From Deinandra increscens subsp. villosa (Eukaryota > Streptophyta > Magnoliopsida > Asterales > Asteraceae): 64,000 bases of DNA. The notes under the pieces were generated by a model. The model saw only the letters and a program-made list of their open reading frames with translations, had not been told where the DNA came from and did not search any database. Where the stretch lies: assembly GCA_039602395.1 (NCBI GenBank), contig JBCNJP010000038.1:496001-560000 (forward strand), read 5' to 3'. The translations under genes were made by a program, and so were the position numbers. This document shows, one piece after another, positions 20,884-32,840 of this stretch (the stretch's first letter is position 1; each line of letters begins with the position of its first letter).

Positions 20884-23800
20884 TGTCACACCCCAAAATT
20901 TTTAGCTTAGCGGAAGTCTTACGTGGCGGTGATCAAAAGTTGGTAACCCATGAGTTTTAGTAACTAGTAACTTTAAAGAAAAGTCAAACAAAACGTTTCA
21001 TTAGATGATGGATGACATACCATCCATTTTTAGGTCCCTTACATCATAGTTACTAAAACATTACATAATATAGAAAGAGAACCACACGACAACTTCGTCT
21101 CCGATACGCCAGATCTCCACCACAAGCCAAGCCATCACGTACCTGAAAATGCATTAAAAAGATTTTGTCAACCAAACGGTTGGTGAGTTCACCAAATTTT
21201 CATATCAAAACCATATTCTCATTTTCTCATTTCCACTTTTTCAATATGTGGTTTATTTTGAAACCACCAAATCATCTCATTTTCTCTTTTCTCCATTGGG
21301 TGATTTATTTTGAAACCACCAAGTTCACTTCTCACTAGCTAGGGACATGATGTATAATTAGCAACATAAGCTCTAAATCGATACGTAAACCACTATTTGA
21401 AAGTATTTCCCACCATGTTTCACGACCGGAGCGACCGATCAGTGGGCTAGGGTTGGTCATTCCCGATAGATCTAACAATACTTCTCTCGTCTATTCCATA
21501 GTTAACGATTTAGACGGCCGAATTCTTTATCATACACTTTTCTTTTTATTTATGGTCAGACTCATCTTTTCATGAGCGTCTGCGCCCTTACTTATGTCTA
21601 ATCATACCCACATATTGGTTGTCAACTTATAATATCCATACTATTTCATTATATGCATTTTCAGCCCCAAGACATTTGTAAAGTATTTCAGAAAAAGGGG
21701 AATAGTGAACTCACATTTTCTTTCTCGTGCGATTTGTGCTTCTAGTTGTGTAATTTCAAATGCCTTGATCCTATTTTCCATTATATCAGATTAGTTAGGC
21801 CATTCTTCTTAACTCATGTGACAAATTCTGAATTTTCAAACTAATCTATATACATGAAACTTTATGCTAAGGCTTAATATAAGTTGTTAAACTTAATTAA
21901 CATTATTCCAAATATTTTAGCACTTATTTTTCTAATTTTTCTCTATTTTATGCTAAATTACCCGTTTTTACGGTTTTTTCGACTACGGTTTTTATCCAAA
22001 TTTTCTCCAATACTTAAGTTTTCACTTTCATATTATTTCTATATGTTTCCTATACATTATTAACCTGTTTCAAACCTTTAAGCCACTGATCTAAATTGTT
22101 TTCCTAATTTATACCTTATTTTACAAATTGCATAATTTTCACCGTTTTAAGGGTTCGGATGCCATTTTCAACTAAGTTTTCAATTATTCTCACTTATATT
22201 TGTTACTTACTGTCCAAATAAGTCATCATTTTATTTCATATTATTTCTCAAATTTATTCTATTTTAAACATTTTTAGCCATTTTAAGCATATAAATTCCA
22301 TTTTAATTATTAAATAAATTCCAAAAATTCTAAAATAATTTTCCCAACTCATATCTACTGATTACTAACCTTTTGCTACTGATCTAACTTGAATTTTCGG
22401 ATTTTTACTATATTTTTATATTTTTATAACCATTTAATGCATTAATTACACTAAAAGTTCAATTTAATACATACCCACTCATGGGGTTCATTTACTCCAA
22501 GTTTTTAATGCTAGATTTTTCTACTTATTGACTTAATTATTCTGACTTTAAATAAATTTTTATAATTTTTATCTATTTTATATAATACTTCTATATTCTA
22601 GTTAATAATTTACAAATACTACATAATTAGCGTGTACCACTCGTGTTTTCCCATGACCGACCATTTGATGGCAATCGTTACCGACCGTATAGGCGTCTTT
22701 GACGACCATGAGGCGGATTTACTACAATTGTAGCACCAAATCTTGATTTTATTTAATCTTTTTATTCCAAGTTCAAGTATATATATTTATTTGTAATTTT
22801 CGGATTTTTATTTAAAATCCAAGGGTTTCATACCCTAATATTATGTATATACATATGATTAACATAATACTAAAATCAAATACTAGCAAATCATAATCAT
22901 AAACACATATGAATTCACATAAAATCACATAAAATCATGATTTTTATCCATGCATGTGTCATCAAAGTTACTAGTTTTATTTTTCTTTCAAGAACTTTGT
23001 TTTTCATCTTAGAACATCCATTTAATCTTTCACAAAACTCATGTTTTAAGCTTGGATTTAACATGCATGTGGGTTTCTTGATTATCAAACCCTAATCCTA
23101 AGCTCAACACACACTAACACACACTTTCACGAATTTGTGTGTGTGTGAGTTTTTCACACAAATCTTTGTGTTGAAGCTTAAACCATCCAAATCCAACATT
23201 AATTATCAATAGTTTGATGTTGGTACTTGGATTTGAAGGTGGGTTTCGAGATTTTTAAAGAAGATGAGATGGGTTTTTCTTACCTTAAAGTTAAAGAGAG
23301 ATGGTAGGTGTTCTTGAAGGTTCTTAATCTTCAAAGTGTTTGAAGAAACTTGATGTAGTGTGTGTGTGTTTGAATACATGAAAGAAAGAAGAGGGGTTCG
23401 GCCGTGAGCAAGAGAGAGGGGAGAGGGAGAGATGGAGTGTTGTGATGTAGGTGTGTGTTAGGTTTTTAAAAGGGCAATGATGATCTAGTTGAATCTAGGT
23501 GTCATTTCCCATGCATACACATGATTACCTACATTTACTTTCTCCACACACATACACATACATATATATACGACATATACATGCATATATATACCATTTT
23601 ATAAAATTTCACTAGTGTAGGTTACTTGCAGGTAAAAGTCTGGCTATTACGCAATTTGCGGTATATTTTTCAGACTCGTTTTGCTACAAATTTTATATCA
23701 AATATCATAAAATCAAATTACGCTCGGAACCGTATAATTATTTTTCAGTTTCATCATACTTGGTCGGTGACCAAATGTAGTGACGTTATTATTTACTCGG

Positions 23801-24023
23801 TTCATTTTTATAACCGCGTAATTTTCTCTATTTCATCACTAACCGAACGTGAAACCTTCTTTAAAGGTTCTTACTCAAAACGAAATATTTTATTCGTTTC
23901 GTGTGTCGGCTCACAGTGACAAGACTTTATATAACATTCAAGTAATCCACAAAATCACAATTAATTTTGAATATATCCTAATTTGTTATACTTAATTCAA
24001 AAATTAAACTGACAGATGTCACA
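20884..24023 (-). mobile_element. Solo LTR, probably Tekay/Del-type gypsy (3,140 bp)
   Basis: TG...CA termini (TGTCACACCCC at the left, TGTCACA at the right) lie inside a perfect 5-bp duplication, ggatg (20879-20883 and 24024-24028). There is no internal domain, primer site or second LTR copy, so this is best read as a solo LTR left by recombination. On the minus strand it ends GGGGTGTGACA, a form I associate with Tekay-type LTRs, and a TATA-rich stretch near 23560-23600 precedes a CT-rich leader-like stretch (about 23300-23450). It interrupts the Rep domain. Confidence 0.8.
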
Positions 24024-24335
24024 GGATGTTCTTTTGTAATGAACATAACCATTATCATCAAATCGTGTTGACGTCTCATAATCCTTTGGAAAGTGTTTAC
24101 AACAGAACCCGTTTTTCATACACTGTGCCTTTGGTGCTAAAGAACCACACGGCCCGTGCATCATTGATTCGGTTATAATTTTGTAAAGATCCGGCTCTTT
24201 GGAAGCGTCAGGGATTTCAGCGGATATGAAAGAATCGATATCCTTTGGGTCTATAGTCTTATCTCTTTTGGAAACCCAAATAAGCGTATGACAATGGGGC
24301 ATGCCTCTCTTCTGGAATTCTATCGTGTATAAATC
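24024..24335 (-). pseudogene. Helitron Rep, HUH catalytic part
   Basis: Carries MPHCHTLIWVSK, the His-x-His metal site of HUH endonucleases, then ISAEIPDASKEPDLY, MMHGPCGSLAPKAQCMKNG and CKHFPKDYE, all Helitron Rep hallmarks. An intron (24335-24425 on the minus strand, GT...AG) seems to precede it. Coding is cut at 24024 by the solo LTR. Confidence 0.9.
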
Positions 24336-24425
24336 TGTATATGATTACAAATCTGTTCTATAAAAGACGTCAAATATAAGATTATAAGAAAAAATGGTAG
24401 GAACAAAATTAGAAAGAAGATATAC

Positions 24426-24879
24426 CTGCTGTAACAGTACCAAAGAGACGTGTTGTTCTTATAAAGCGCAAAGAATTCTCCACTTTCAATTGGAAAACCC
24501 GTGCTACAACATCTGCACGCTTTTTACTAACCAAAGGAACTGTTCCAACTGAGGTAAGGTAACCTGTGATTTCTGGCCAACGAGCGTTGCAGGTGAAAGT
24601 AACGAAAAACTGCGGGTTACCATACACTCTACATATCGCTAGAGCGTCCTGATAATGTTTGTACATGTATCTGGGACCAGTAAATGATGACGGCAGAACT
24701 ATTCTTTTTCCTACTGATTTCCCCGAAGTGTCACCACGTGAAATAGCATCGTATAAACCATGCAGGAAATCTGTTCTGAAAACTGATTGATTTTTGTGTA
24801 TGTATTCTAACCTATTATGTTCTATGGACACATACGCATCTACTAAATACTGTTGGTACAAACTATCACCGTTTAACAC
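24426..24879 (-). pseudogene. Helitron_like_N domain, exon upstream of HUH
   Basis: Frame with LYQQYLVDAYVSIEHNRLEYI, LPSSFTGPRYMYKHYQDALAI and FVTFTCNARWPEI, the Helitron-like N domain. A GT donor at 24425-24424 splices toward the HUH exon. An in-frame TAG at 24880-24882 lies just before it. Confidence 0.9.
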
Positions 24880-24993
24880 TTAGTTGTAAACGCTAGAACG
24901 ATCATGAATCTGATAGGTATAGTACATGTTTAAAGTGAGTTGAGTCTGAACAGAAGGTTTCGGTCGATCTCTACTTTGGACAAAGTTTCTAGG

Positions 24994-25968
24994 CTAAGAA
25001 ATACATAAAGAGGATCGGGGAGAGGTTCTAAGCCTATGACTAGGAGACCAACCGTGGTCTGCATAAGGAAATAAAAGTGGGTACTGCAAAGCCATATAGG
25101 CGGGGTGTAACTTACTAACACGCTGAGCGAAACCGTCCCTATTATGAATCACAATATCAAAGTCGGTCGCAAAATCATCATCAGTATGAACGATGGCACC
25201 CAGACTACCACTGGATGGGAGGTCATAACATTGTTGCCACTTAGTGTCATATAATCGAATACAAAAATCAGGAACCCGTGAAGAGTCACACATATCTCTA
25301 GCAGTTCTAAGTAGCCTTACGAACCCGTTCATTTGATCTAAAACCTGAGTCAGTGTACTAATGGTTCTAGAATAGATACCAGGGGTATCCTCAATATCAA
25401 AAATAGATAGCCTGTTACTGACTTCATGTTCAGTATCATAAACGTACATTTGCATAAACTGAGGACTTTTATTAGGGGGAGGGCATATAGAGCCGACCTA
25501 GTGTGAGATCTGGCCCTGTATTTTAAACACATATGGTCCCTTTTTCTTATTAATGTGCTCGTCAATATTAGCTCCAAAGGAAGTCATTGCAAACATAGAG
25601 TTATACCTACGTATATTAGAAATAAAGTGGGCCCTCTGGAAAAGGGACAGTAGCTCAGCTGGAGGTTTAGGTGGCAAAGGAAGAACGACCTTACCGGCTC
25701 TACAACAAATAGAATACCTTGGGCGCTCACGTTTCGGACGTGACATAACACGCTCTGCCAACCAAAAGTACGCACCACAAAACTCACAAACTTGATCGCA
25801 CTCACCTAAAAATATGTATTTAGATGACCTATTTTGTGACGCCTCTAAATCGTCACCAGTGACAGTTGTGCCTGACAGTTGACGAACACCCTCAGATGTT
25901 GATGCATGTACATCAGGAAACAAAATAGGTCTTTCAGCTACACGTACTGAGGTAACAGAGATTGGCAC
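24994..25968 (-). pseudogene. Helitron protein N-terminal region
   Basis: Two in-frame blocks separated by a TAG at 25498-25500. The first has a CDQVCEFCGAYFW zinc-finger-like motif and LLSLFQRAHFISNIRRYNS. The second has YVYDTEHEVSNRLS, LLRTARDMC, VPDFCIRLY and HPAYMALQYPLLFPY. These match the N-terminal parts of plant Helitron proteins. Another stop lies at 24994-24996. Coding may begin near 26080. Confidence 0.85.
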
Positions 25969-26080
25969 GGAGTTGTTCGGATTTAAAACATCTGTAACCT
26001 GCCTATAATGGTGGGCGCCTATATTTTCTGTTTAGGACGCGACCCTTTTGTGCGATATCTTTTTTTGTTGCATAATTGAG

Positions 26081-29000
26081 GCTGATACTCTAAAGTTTTT
26101 TAGATTGTATATTCTGTTAAATATATGAGAAAGTTAAATAATTATGTTGTCAGTCCTAGTATGAAAACGTAATGGTAAAAAATTATAGGAAATGAAACGA
26201 CAGAAGCCAAACTCTGTAAACATCATATCCATAAGATTGTGTTGGACGTATGTACACCTATTTAACCTATTTCAAATTTGGAACCTAACAGTTTACAAAT
26301 ATACCTTAAAAAGAGCAGTAACCTATTCCTGTAACTATCATTCAAAAGAGACATGAATTTTTACCAACAGTCTAAAGAGGCTAAACGTTTCAAATATTAT
26401 AGATGTCATATAACCTACATCAGCATCAACACCTAATAAAAGTAAAAAACTCGATAACTTTATGGTTTCAAAACCGGAGGAAGGCAGCCCCGTAAAAACA
26501 TGTGTACACAATATGAAAAAAAATTCCAATTGTAAGTAAATAAATATCTTTTGAAACGTAATTATAGAGGTCATCTTTCTAGAGAGGAACTATGACCCAG
26601 AAGCCGAAAGGAATTTTTTTTTCCTAAGAATAAATCATACATCTCTGTCATAAGAATACTATCCTGTTTTGGTGAACAAATATTTGGAAGTCTTAAGAAG
26701 CATAGGAAATCAAAGCCTTATCATGATCATGTATTTTTGTTGTCAATTATTGATGATCACATATAGTTCCGTAGCTAGCAGGTTTTGTATTTTTGTATTC
26801 AGAAATCTATGAATTAGATATAGTATTTGAGATAACTTTGGTATTTTTTTATAAATCTATAGGCTAACATTTGGTGGTAGCTCTGAACGTCCAACTCTAA
26901 ATGAAAATCCATTAGATGTTTCACCAAATCAGGCTAGGATGACTCAATCTTTTGGTTATTGATTTTGCATTCGGTTGGTTGAAATATTATGTATATGAAT
27001 TTACAAAAAAGTTTTTTTACCTGTGCACATTATACGTGACCCTTGGAGAAAGGGCAAACGGTTATAAAGTATACAAAGAAGGTTAAAGCTAATGCAAAAA
27101 GAAAAGCGTATGAGATGACAAAGCCATTACAGGCTGAAAATTTTGCAGCCATGTGGAAAGAATGATAAATTTTGGCCCTGAACTTATATTTTTTTTACAG
27201 TCAAAGAAGGATTTTGATCTGCGGAAACTTTTATGGGCCGAAAGGTATACACCATAAAGGGAGGCACCTAGGCACAGAAGGTAACACAAACAAATATATC
27301 CACGCTGTGACCTTAGGAAATGCAGGCGGACACCTAGAGACCGTCATGCTAACATCCCAACCTATAATAATCGAGGTGACATGGGCCAGATGCAGGGCTT
27401 AAGAAACAGGAAGCAGGAAAAGAACTAACCATTATACCCAAATATATAGGTTAGCCTATGTATATAAAACGGTGAACAAATCTGGAATATATAAAAGTAG
27501 TCGATTTCTTGTAAGACGATATAACGTCAGCCGGTGTTTCAGCACACATAAAATTCGAAGACCATGTTTGTGAGGCTACAGTCTGCAAGTGGTACATGAC
27601 TTTCAAAGAGCACTATCCTAACAATACAACATTATAGGTATATAGGATTTATAAGTATTACACATAAAGAGACATAACTAAAAATATTAGAAACCAATTC
27701 CTTTTCTTTTGTAACATAGAAAATTATATGTTTAGATGTTGGTAGAGTAAGGAAACAATTTTCCAAATGCAGAAAGCCTAAACAGATCTCATGTATAGTG
27801 ACAGCAACACCTCTAAAGTATGCACCTACAACATAGGCAGATTGCCTAAATTTTATTGAAGGGCTTCCTTTAATCTGTATTATACGCAGGTACCGTAATC
27901 ACAAAGATATAAATCACATATATAGAAACTGTCGGACTTCCAATTTAGGGTGAATTTTTTTATTTATTCAACAGAAAAACTGATACACACAACCAAATAA
28001 TACAAATTTTTAGCCGACTATTATTATTTCATAAGAACATTCCAGTTGTCGTTATTCAAAGACAGAAGATTGCCTATGATAATGTTTGTGAAATAACCTT
28101 TATAGAGACTTTATTTTGGAAACAATATGCATGATAGCCCTTCTACACGGCCAATATAAACCAAAATGGATCTGTACATTGTAGACTGGTAAAAACAAAG
28201 AGGCCGACCTATCATTTGATAATGGTTGACCTAGATCTCCGTACATACTCCTTCTATATGGTTTTATAATACCTCATTTACATATATCTTTGAAGTCAAC
28301 ACCACTAACCACTAACCTTATACATCCTAGGGCAAATTTGCCTTATCTTTATATGTTTATTACTAAAGCATATTTGGTATGGCTGTAGCATGACCTGCAA
28401 AACAAATTATGAATCTAAAATAAAGAAGGAAATTTCGAGATTGATGGCGATCATATCACCTTCAGTAACTTTGATTTCTAACCTATGCATATCCTCGCCA
28501 TCAATTAGACGCGCGAATAAACTATGACATCGTAAGTGTAAGTAAACCTTAGTTTGCGAGGCTGCAATCTATGAACGGTATATGGCATTTGAAGATCAAT
28601 ATCTTAACAACACCCTGTTTTAAATTTATACTATAACAACATATTTAGTCCCCCTTTGCAAAGTTTTCCTATAAATTGTTCTAGGCTGACCTTCAAGTAA
28701 ATGAATCCTCAGTTTCATAAAAGCCACTCCTTTGATTCTATAACACAGAAACCAATATACCTTCCTGTACGCATTTACAACCCAATCAGGAACCTTGTTT
28801 TATGGTTTTTGGGTTTTAGGTTAAACTATAACCCAAATCATCACCGGCAACCAATTTTATATTTTTTTGCGTCCTTTGAAAAAGCCAATTAAATATATTC
28901 ACCACATCTCCTAGAAATATATAATAACTTTCTACGACTAACATAAACTTTCGAAATTATAAGCATACATGAAACAGGAACCCTAAAAAACAACAGACGG

Positions 29001-29430
29001 CTACAACAGGAGCAAAAACTAAAACCGAAGACAATCATATGTTATCTAAAAAAATAGCGCATGAAATACAAACCTTTGACAACAGCCATGACTGTTAGAG
29101 ACGACGATAGCGAAATCAGTAAAGGCGTTGATGAAATTGAATCTGAAATCAAGAACACCATAAACAAATATAACAGCGAAAGTTTTAATTTAAGAAAGAT
29201 TTAGGTGTAGACAAACCTTCTGCAAAAGATGAAAGCAGGTGTAGAAGAAAGAGAGCGGGCAAGAGATTTTGATGATTGAAGAAGATTGATGATTCAGGAG
29301 GGCTAACAAGTCTAAAAGAGAGACAAATCGACACGTTGCCATAAAGTGTAACAACTCAGCGTTCACGTGGCATTATAAAGGAGGAGAAAAAAACAGTGCG
29401 AGCATCTAAAGAGGGAATAAAAAGGTTACA
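26081..29430. other. AT-rich sequence without supported genes
   Basis: Short frames only, none with recognised motifs. It may be the 5' non-coding part of the Helitron. Around 29080-29400 the minus strand has a CACGTG box and a CT-rich leader-like stretch, which hints at a promoter but is not proof. Confidence 0.4.
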
Positions 29431-29438
29431 GAGCGTAG

Positions 29439-29500
29439 GTATCGAACCCGGGTTTAAATGTAGCGCCGTGAAAGGAGAAGCCCGACCAAATCACCAACTG
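29439..29500 (-). other. tRNA-like A/B box pair (possible SINE head or tRNA relic)
   Basis: On the minus strand CAGTTGGTGATTTGG (A-box-like, 29500-29486) is followed about 36 bases later by GGTTCGATACC (B-box-like, 29449-29439). The spacing fits an RNA polymerase III internal promoter. I cannot fold a clean cloverleaf from it and no SINE tail is evident. Confidence 0.3.
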
Positions 29501-30040
29501 GGAATCTTGTGACAAACAATGTATATATAAAATGTTTTTCGTTATGAAAAGTCAACAAATGTCAGCTCATGTTGGCTATTGTGTTTATAAAATATAAGAA
29601 TAATGATGATTTTGACCAAAAAGAAATCTGACATTGACTTTCAAGTCATGTAATTTTCCAAATTTTAACCTATAGGTCGATAAGAAAAACACACTCAAAA
29701 GGCACACATACATGGTGTTTGGATGCTAACTTGATTTATATCAACGAAATTCAGATTTATCCATGAAAAAAAAAAGTCTTGCATTTATTTTCAAAGCTTG
29801 AATTCTTTATAATTTGACCCTTGATGATTTGATAAAAGTCACACACTTAGAAGCGCACAAACATACACAGTGAAGGAAAACAATAAATGTTTACATAAAC
29901 ATACTTCAATTACATATATTTACAAAAACACGTTTGAATCAGATGTTGCAAGCACAATCCCAAACCAAACATGAGGGGGAACTTAAGCTATGTATGATGC
30001 AACCGAAATTAGAAGAGAGAAGATTATAGAGAGAAGACGA
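29501..30040. other. AT-rich sequence, nothing recognised
   Basis: No credible ORF. It ends at about 30048, where Reina gag sequence is abruptly truncated. Confidence 0.4.
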
Positions 30041-30048
30041 GATCAAAC

Positions 30049-30696
30049 TTGTATTTCATTGCATACTGCTCGCTCATAACTACTTTATTGAGTAAAGTAT
30101 CAAAAGCATCACAAAATTCCTTCAATGTACCTGTTTGTGTCAAAGAAATGAGATCCTCTATTGCTCGATCTTCACATGAATCTGAAAATCAATGTACGAT
30201 AGCTTCTTTGTACTGCTGCCATGTGAAATCGTCAATTGTTTTTCTGTAGGTCCGCAAGTGAGCTTGATGCCACTGTAGAGCTTTCTCCTCCAAGTGTATA
30301 GCGGCATAACGAACTTTGAACTGATCGGCTGTATTATCAATTGAAAAGTAATGTTCCACTCTGTAAATCTATCCATCGACATTGTCCCCGTTGGATTTTG
30401 GAAATTTAAGCTTGCAAAAACGATTGTTATTCGGCCGCCCCTCACATCGTCATCAGAAGTAAAGCTCGGCCCAGCACCATTGTCGATTGGTACTTTCTAT
30501 GCTGCTAATAGCTTGAAGCTATTGGCCAAATCGGTCAACGAGGCTCGCATTTCATCCATTGAAGAGCTTAATTGGCTCAAAGAACGATTGTGGTCTTTGA
30601 GCTGCTTCTCAATTTCTTGATTGCGCGTATTGACCGCTATGGTAGATTGCTCGTCGTCGCCAAAGAACGTCGGAATTGCAGGAATCGAGAGCCGAG
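30049..30696 (-). pseudogene. Reina-like chromovirus gag fragment
   Basis: Follows a primer-binding site directly. Early codons give IPAIPTFFGDDEQ and a likely coiled coil (EIEKQLKDHNRSLSQLSSSM). Later, in shifted frames, CTWRRKLYSG-type and FCDAFDTLLNKV segments correspond to gypsy gag. It is cut at about 30048 with no zinc knuckle. Several frame changes exist. Confidence 0.7.
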
Positions 30697-30709
30697 GCTC
30701 TGATACCAA
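30697..30709 (-). other. Reina primer-binding site
   Basis: Minus strand TTGGTATCAGAGC, complementary to initiator tRNA-Met, immediately inside the LTR on the gag side. Confidence 0.85.
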
Positions 30710-30892
30710 TGTTAGAGAGAAACTCGGTGAGAGAGAGAAAATTAGGGATCTAACTAACTGATCATTACAAACTGTTAATACCGTTTACAACAGGCTAACA
30801 CAAGTCGTTAGCTCAATTTACACAACACACCCTCATTTTTTACAAATATACAACTCAGACCCTGACTTTATTAACACTAATATTTCGTAACA
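30710..30892 (-). repeat. Reina-like LTR (183 bp) between pol and gag
   Basis: Minus strand begins TGTTACGAAATA and ends CTCTCTAACA (TGTTA/TAACA tips). On its upstream side lies a purine tract, CTTAGGGGGGGATGTAT (30909-30893), and on its downstream side a primer site. It therefore has the neighbours of both a 3' and a 5' LTR. Confidence 0.85.
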
Positions 30893-30934
30893 ATACATCC
30901 CCCCCTAAGAATAATCTTGTCCTCAAGACTTCAA

Positions 30935-31498
30935 ATTGGAAACTCTGGAAACCTGGCACAAAAATCAGTAGCAGACTCCCAAGTAGCAGCCTTAATTGGA
31001 GTATCTTTCCAATGAATGAGAAATTTCACCTCAGAACCCTAGTCTTTTGGCCAATTTCCTGTATAAAATGGCTAAAGGTTGATCCACCACATGAGCAGTA
31101 GGTGTGGGCGAAGGCCATATGGTTTCATAAATGCCATGAGCAGGTTTAAATAGAGACACATGAAAAAGTGGGTGAATAGTGGCAGTAGCACGTAAACCTA
31201 GGTGATAAGCGACAGGCCCAACCCTTTTAATGACCCTAAATGGACCATAAAATCTTGGAGCCAGCTTGGAATACTTGTGCAGCCTCAAAGTTTGCTATAC
31301 ATAAGGGTGGAGTATCAAAAATACCCAAGAGCCCACTTCAAATTGTCTGTCTGTTCTATGCTTATCCACCTGCTGCATCATCCTGTTCCTAGCAGTAGCC
31401 AAAGAGTGTTTTAACAAAGCAGTTAACTCCTTTCTATCATGTAAAAAGTCTTGCAAGGCATCAACTTTAGAATCAATAGGGGCCAAATGAGTAGCCAA
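30935..31498 (-). pseudogene. Reina integrase C-terminus and chromodomain
   Basis: Reads VDKHRTDRQFEVGSWVFL, then LAPRFYGPFRVIKRVGPVAY (GPF/Y motif) and HPLFHVSLFKP. After a frameshift near 31035 it continues with VKFLIHWKDTPIKAATWES, a chromodomain core that in chromoviruses directs integration into chromatin. An in-frame TAG at 31295-31297 also breaks it. Confidence 0.85.
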
Positions 31499-31519
31499 TG
31501 GTGGTGGAACACCAAATAT

Positions 31520-31960
31520 CTATTTAATACCTATTTAATACCTCTGTTTTTCCATCAGATTGGGGTGGTAAGCAGAAATACCCTGGATTTGCATCAACTC
31601 TTGCCAAAATTTACTGAGAAAAATGGGATCTCTATCGGAAACAATAGTAGAAGGACATCCATGAATGCTTAAAACCTGATCCATAAAGTGCTAAGCTACA
31701 CTTTTAGCAGTATATGGGTGTTTAAAAGCAATAAAGTGACCAAATTTGGTACACCTATCAACCACCACCAAAATAGCATATTTAGAACAAGAAAGTGGTA
31801 AACCAGTAATAAAACGCATAAAAATGACCAAGAAAACAGATCTAGGGACAGGAAGAGGTTATAATAACCTAGGGGCTGCAAGTGTTTCATACTTCACCCT
31901 TTGACACACTGCACATATTTTCACAAAAGCTTTGACATGACTGGATAACTTTTTCTAATA
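31520..31960 (-). pseudogene. Reina integrase core and zinc finger
   Basis: Scattered frames show VVVDRCTKFGHFIAF, STIVSDRDPIFLSKFWQEL and ISAYHPQSDGKTEVLNR, the D-D-E integrase residues, and upstream an H-x-C-x2-C zinc region (ICAVCQRVK). Several stops occur, one at about 31693. Confidence 0.8.
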
Positions 31961-32327
31961 GAAAACTGCTTTTATTCTGTGAACAGTTGGTAAAATACCA
32001 GAATGACCTCCAAGAGGAGAGGCATGAAAGAGAGAAATTATATCATGCATGAGCTCAAACTTTGAATTTCCTTTTTAATAAGGCATTATCCCAAGTAAAG
32101 TGCTTGACTTGAACTCCATCCTTCAATTTTTGTAATACCTGATGTAAGTTAGGATCTGTATCCCAACTCTGTTTAATCCTTTACATTAGTATTGGCTCAA
32201 TGGTAGAAGTAGATAACTGGAAAAGGGCTAAATCATGCACCCTAGATAGAGCATCAACAGCTTGATTCTCACAGCCCTTCTTATACACAATTTCGAAGGT
32301 ATACCCCAATATTTTAGTAAGCCACTT

Positions 32328-32537
32328 CTATTGTAAAGCAGTATTGATAGTCTGATCATTTAAGTGTCTCAAACTTCTCTGATCAATTCTAATAGGGAAA
32401 GGAGCTATTACTAAGTAATGGTGCCACTGCTTTATGGCCATTAAGATAGCCACCAACTCTCTTTCATAAGCAGATAAGAGTTGTTTTCTGGGAGATAAAG
32501 CCTTACTCATGTAGGCTAAAGGGTGATGGTTTTGCAT
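32328..32537 (-). pseudogene. Reina RNase H fragment
   Basis: Contains HPLAYMSKALSPRKQLLSAY and ERELVAILMAIKQWHHYL, the RNase H region of gypsy Pol with the catalytic glutamate (ERELVA). The second catalytic aspartate follows in IRIDQRSLRHL. Confidence 0.85.
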
Positions 32538-32840
32538 TAGAACTGCCCCTAACCCAGTAGAAGAAGCATCTGTTTCAACAACAAAGGGTTGAGAAAAATT
32601 AGGTAAAGCTAAGACTGGAGCAGTACTTAAAGCTGATTTAAGTGTAATAAATGCCTACTGAGCTGCATTGTTCCAAGAAAATGCATCCTTTTTTGTTATC
32701 TCAGTGAGTGGTTGAGCCAACATACCAAAAGACTTAATAAACTTTCTGTAATAACCAGCCAAGCCCAAAAAACCTCTTAACTGTTTAACAGTGGTAGGTA
32801 CAGGCCAAGTTTTAATCTTACTTGCATCAGTGGCTACTCC

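Larger units (their letters stand above)
16525..26080 (-). mobile_element. Decayed autonomous-type Helitron (coding core)
   Basis: The minus strand carries, in order, Rep/helicase and an RPA1-like gene, the gene set of plant autonomous Helitrons, which move by rolling-circle replication. The Rep HUH motif (PHCHTLIW), the Rep tyrosine region (KYLFKYISKG) and PIF1-type helicase motifs are visible. It is interrupted by a 3.1-kb solo LTR and a 205-bp MITE, and the Athila element lies on its 3' side. I see at least five in-frame stops and three frameshifts. I could not place the 5'-TC or 3'-CTRR ends, so the true limits are wider than this interval. Confidence 0.85.

Noticed and set aside
27172..27402. 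76-codon plus-strand frame in the blank region
   Set aside because: No motif, AT-rich context and no supporting signal.
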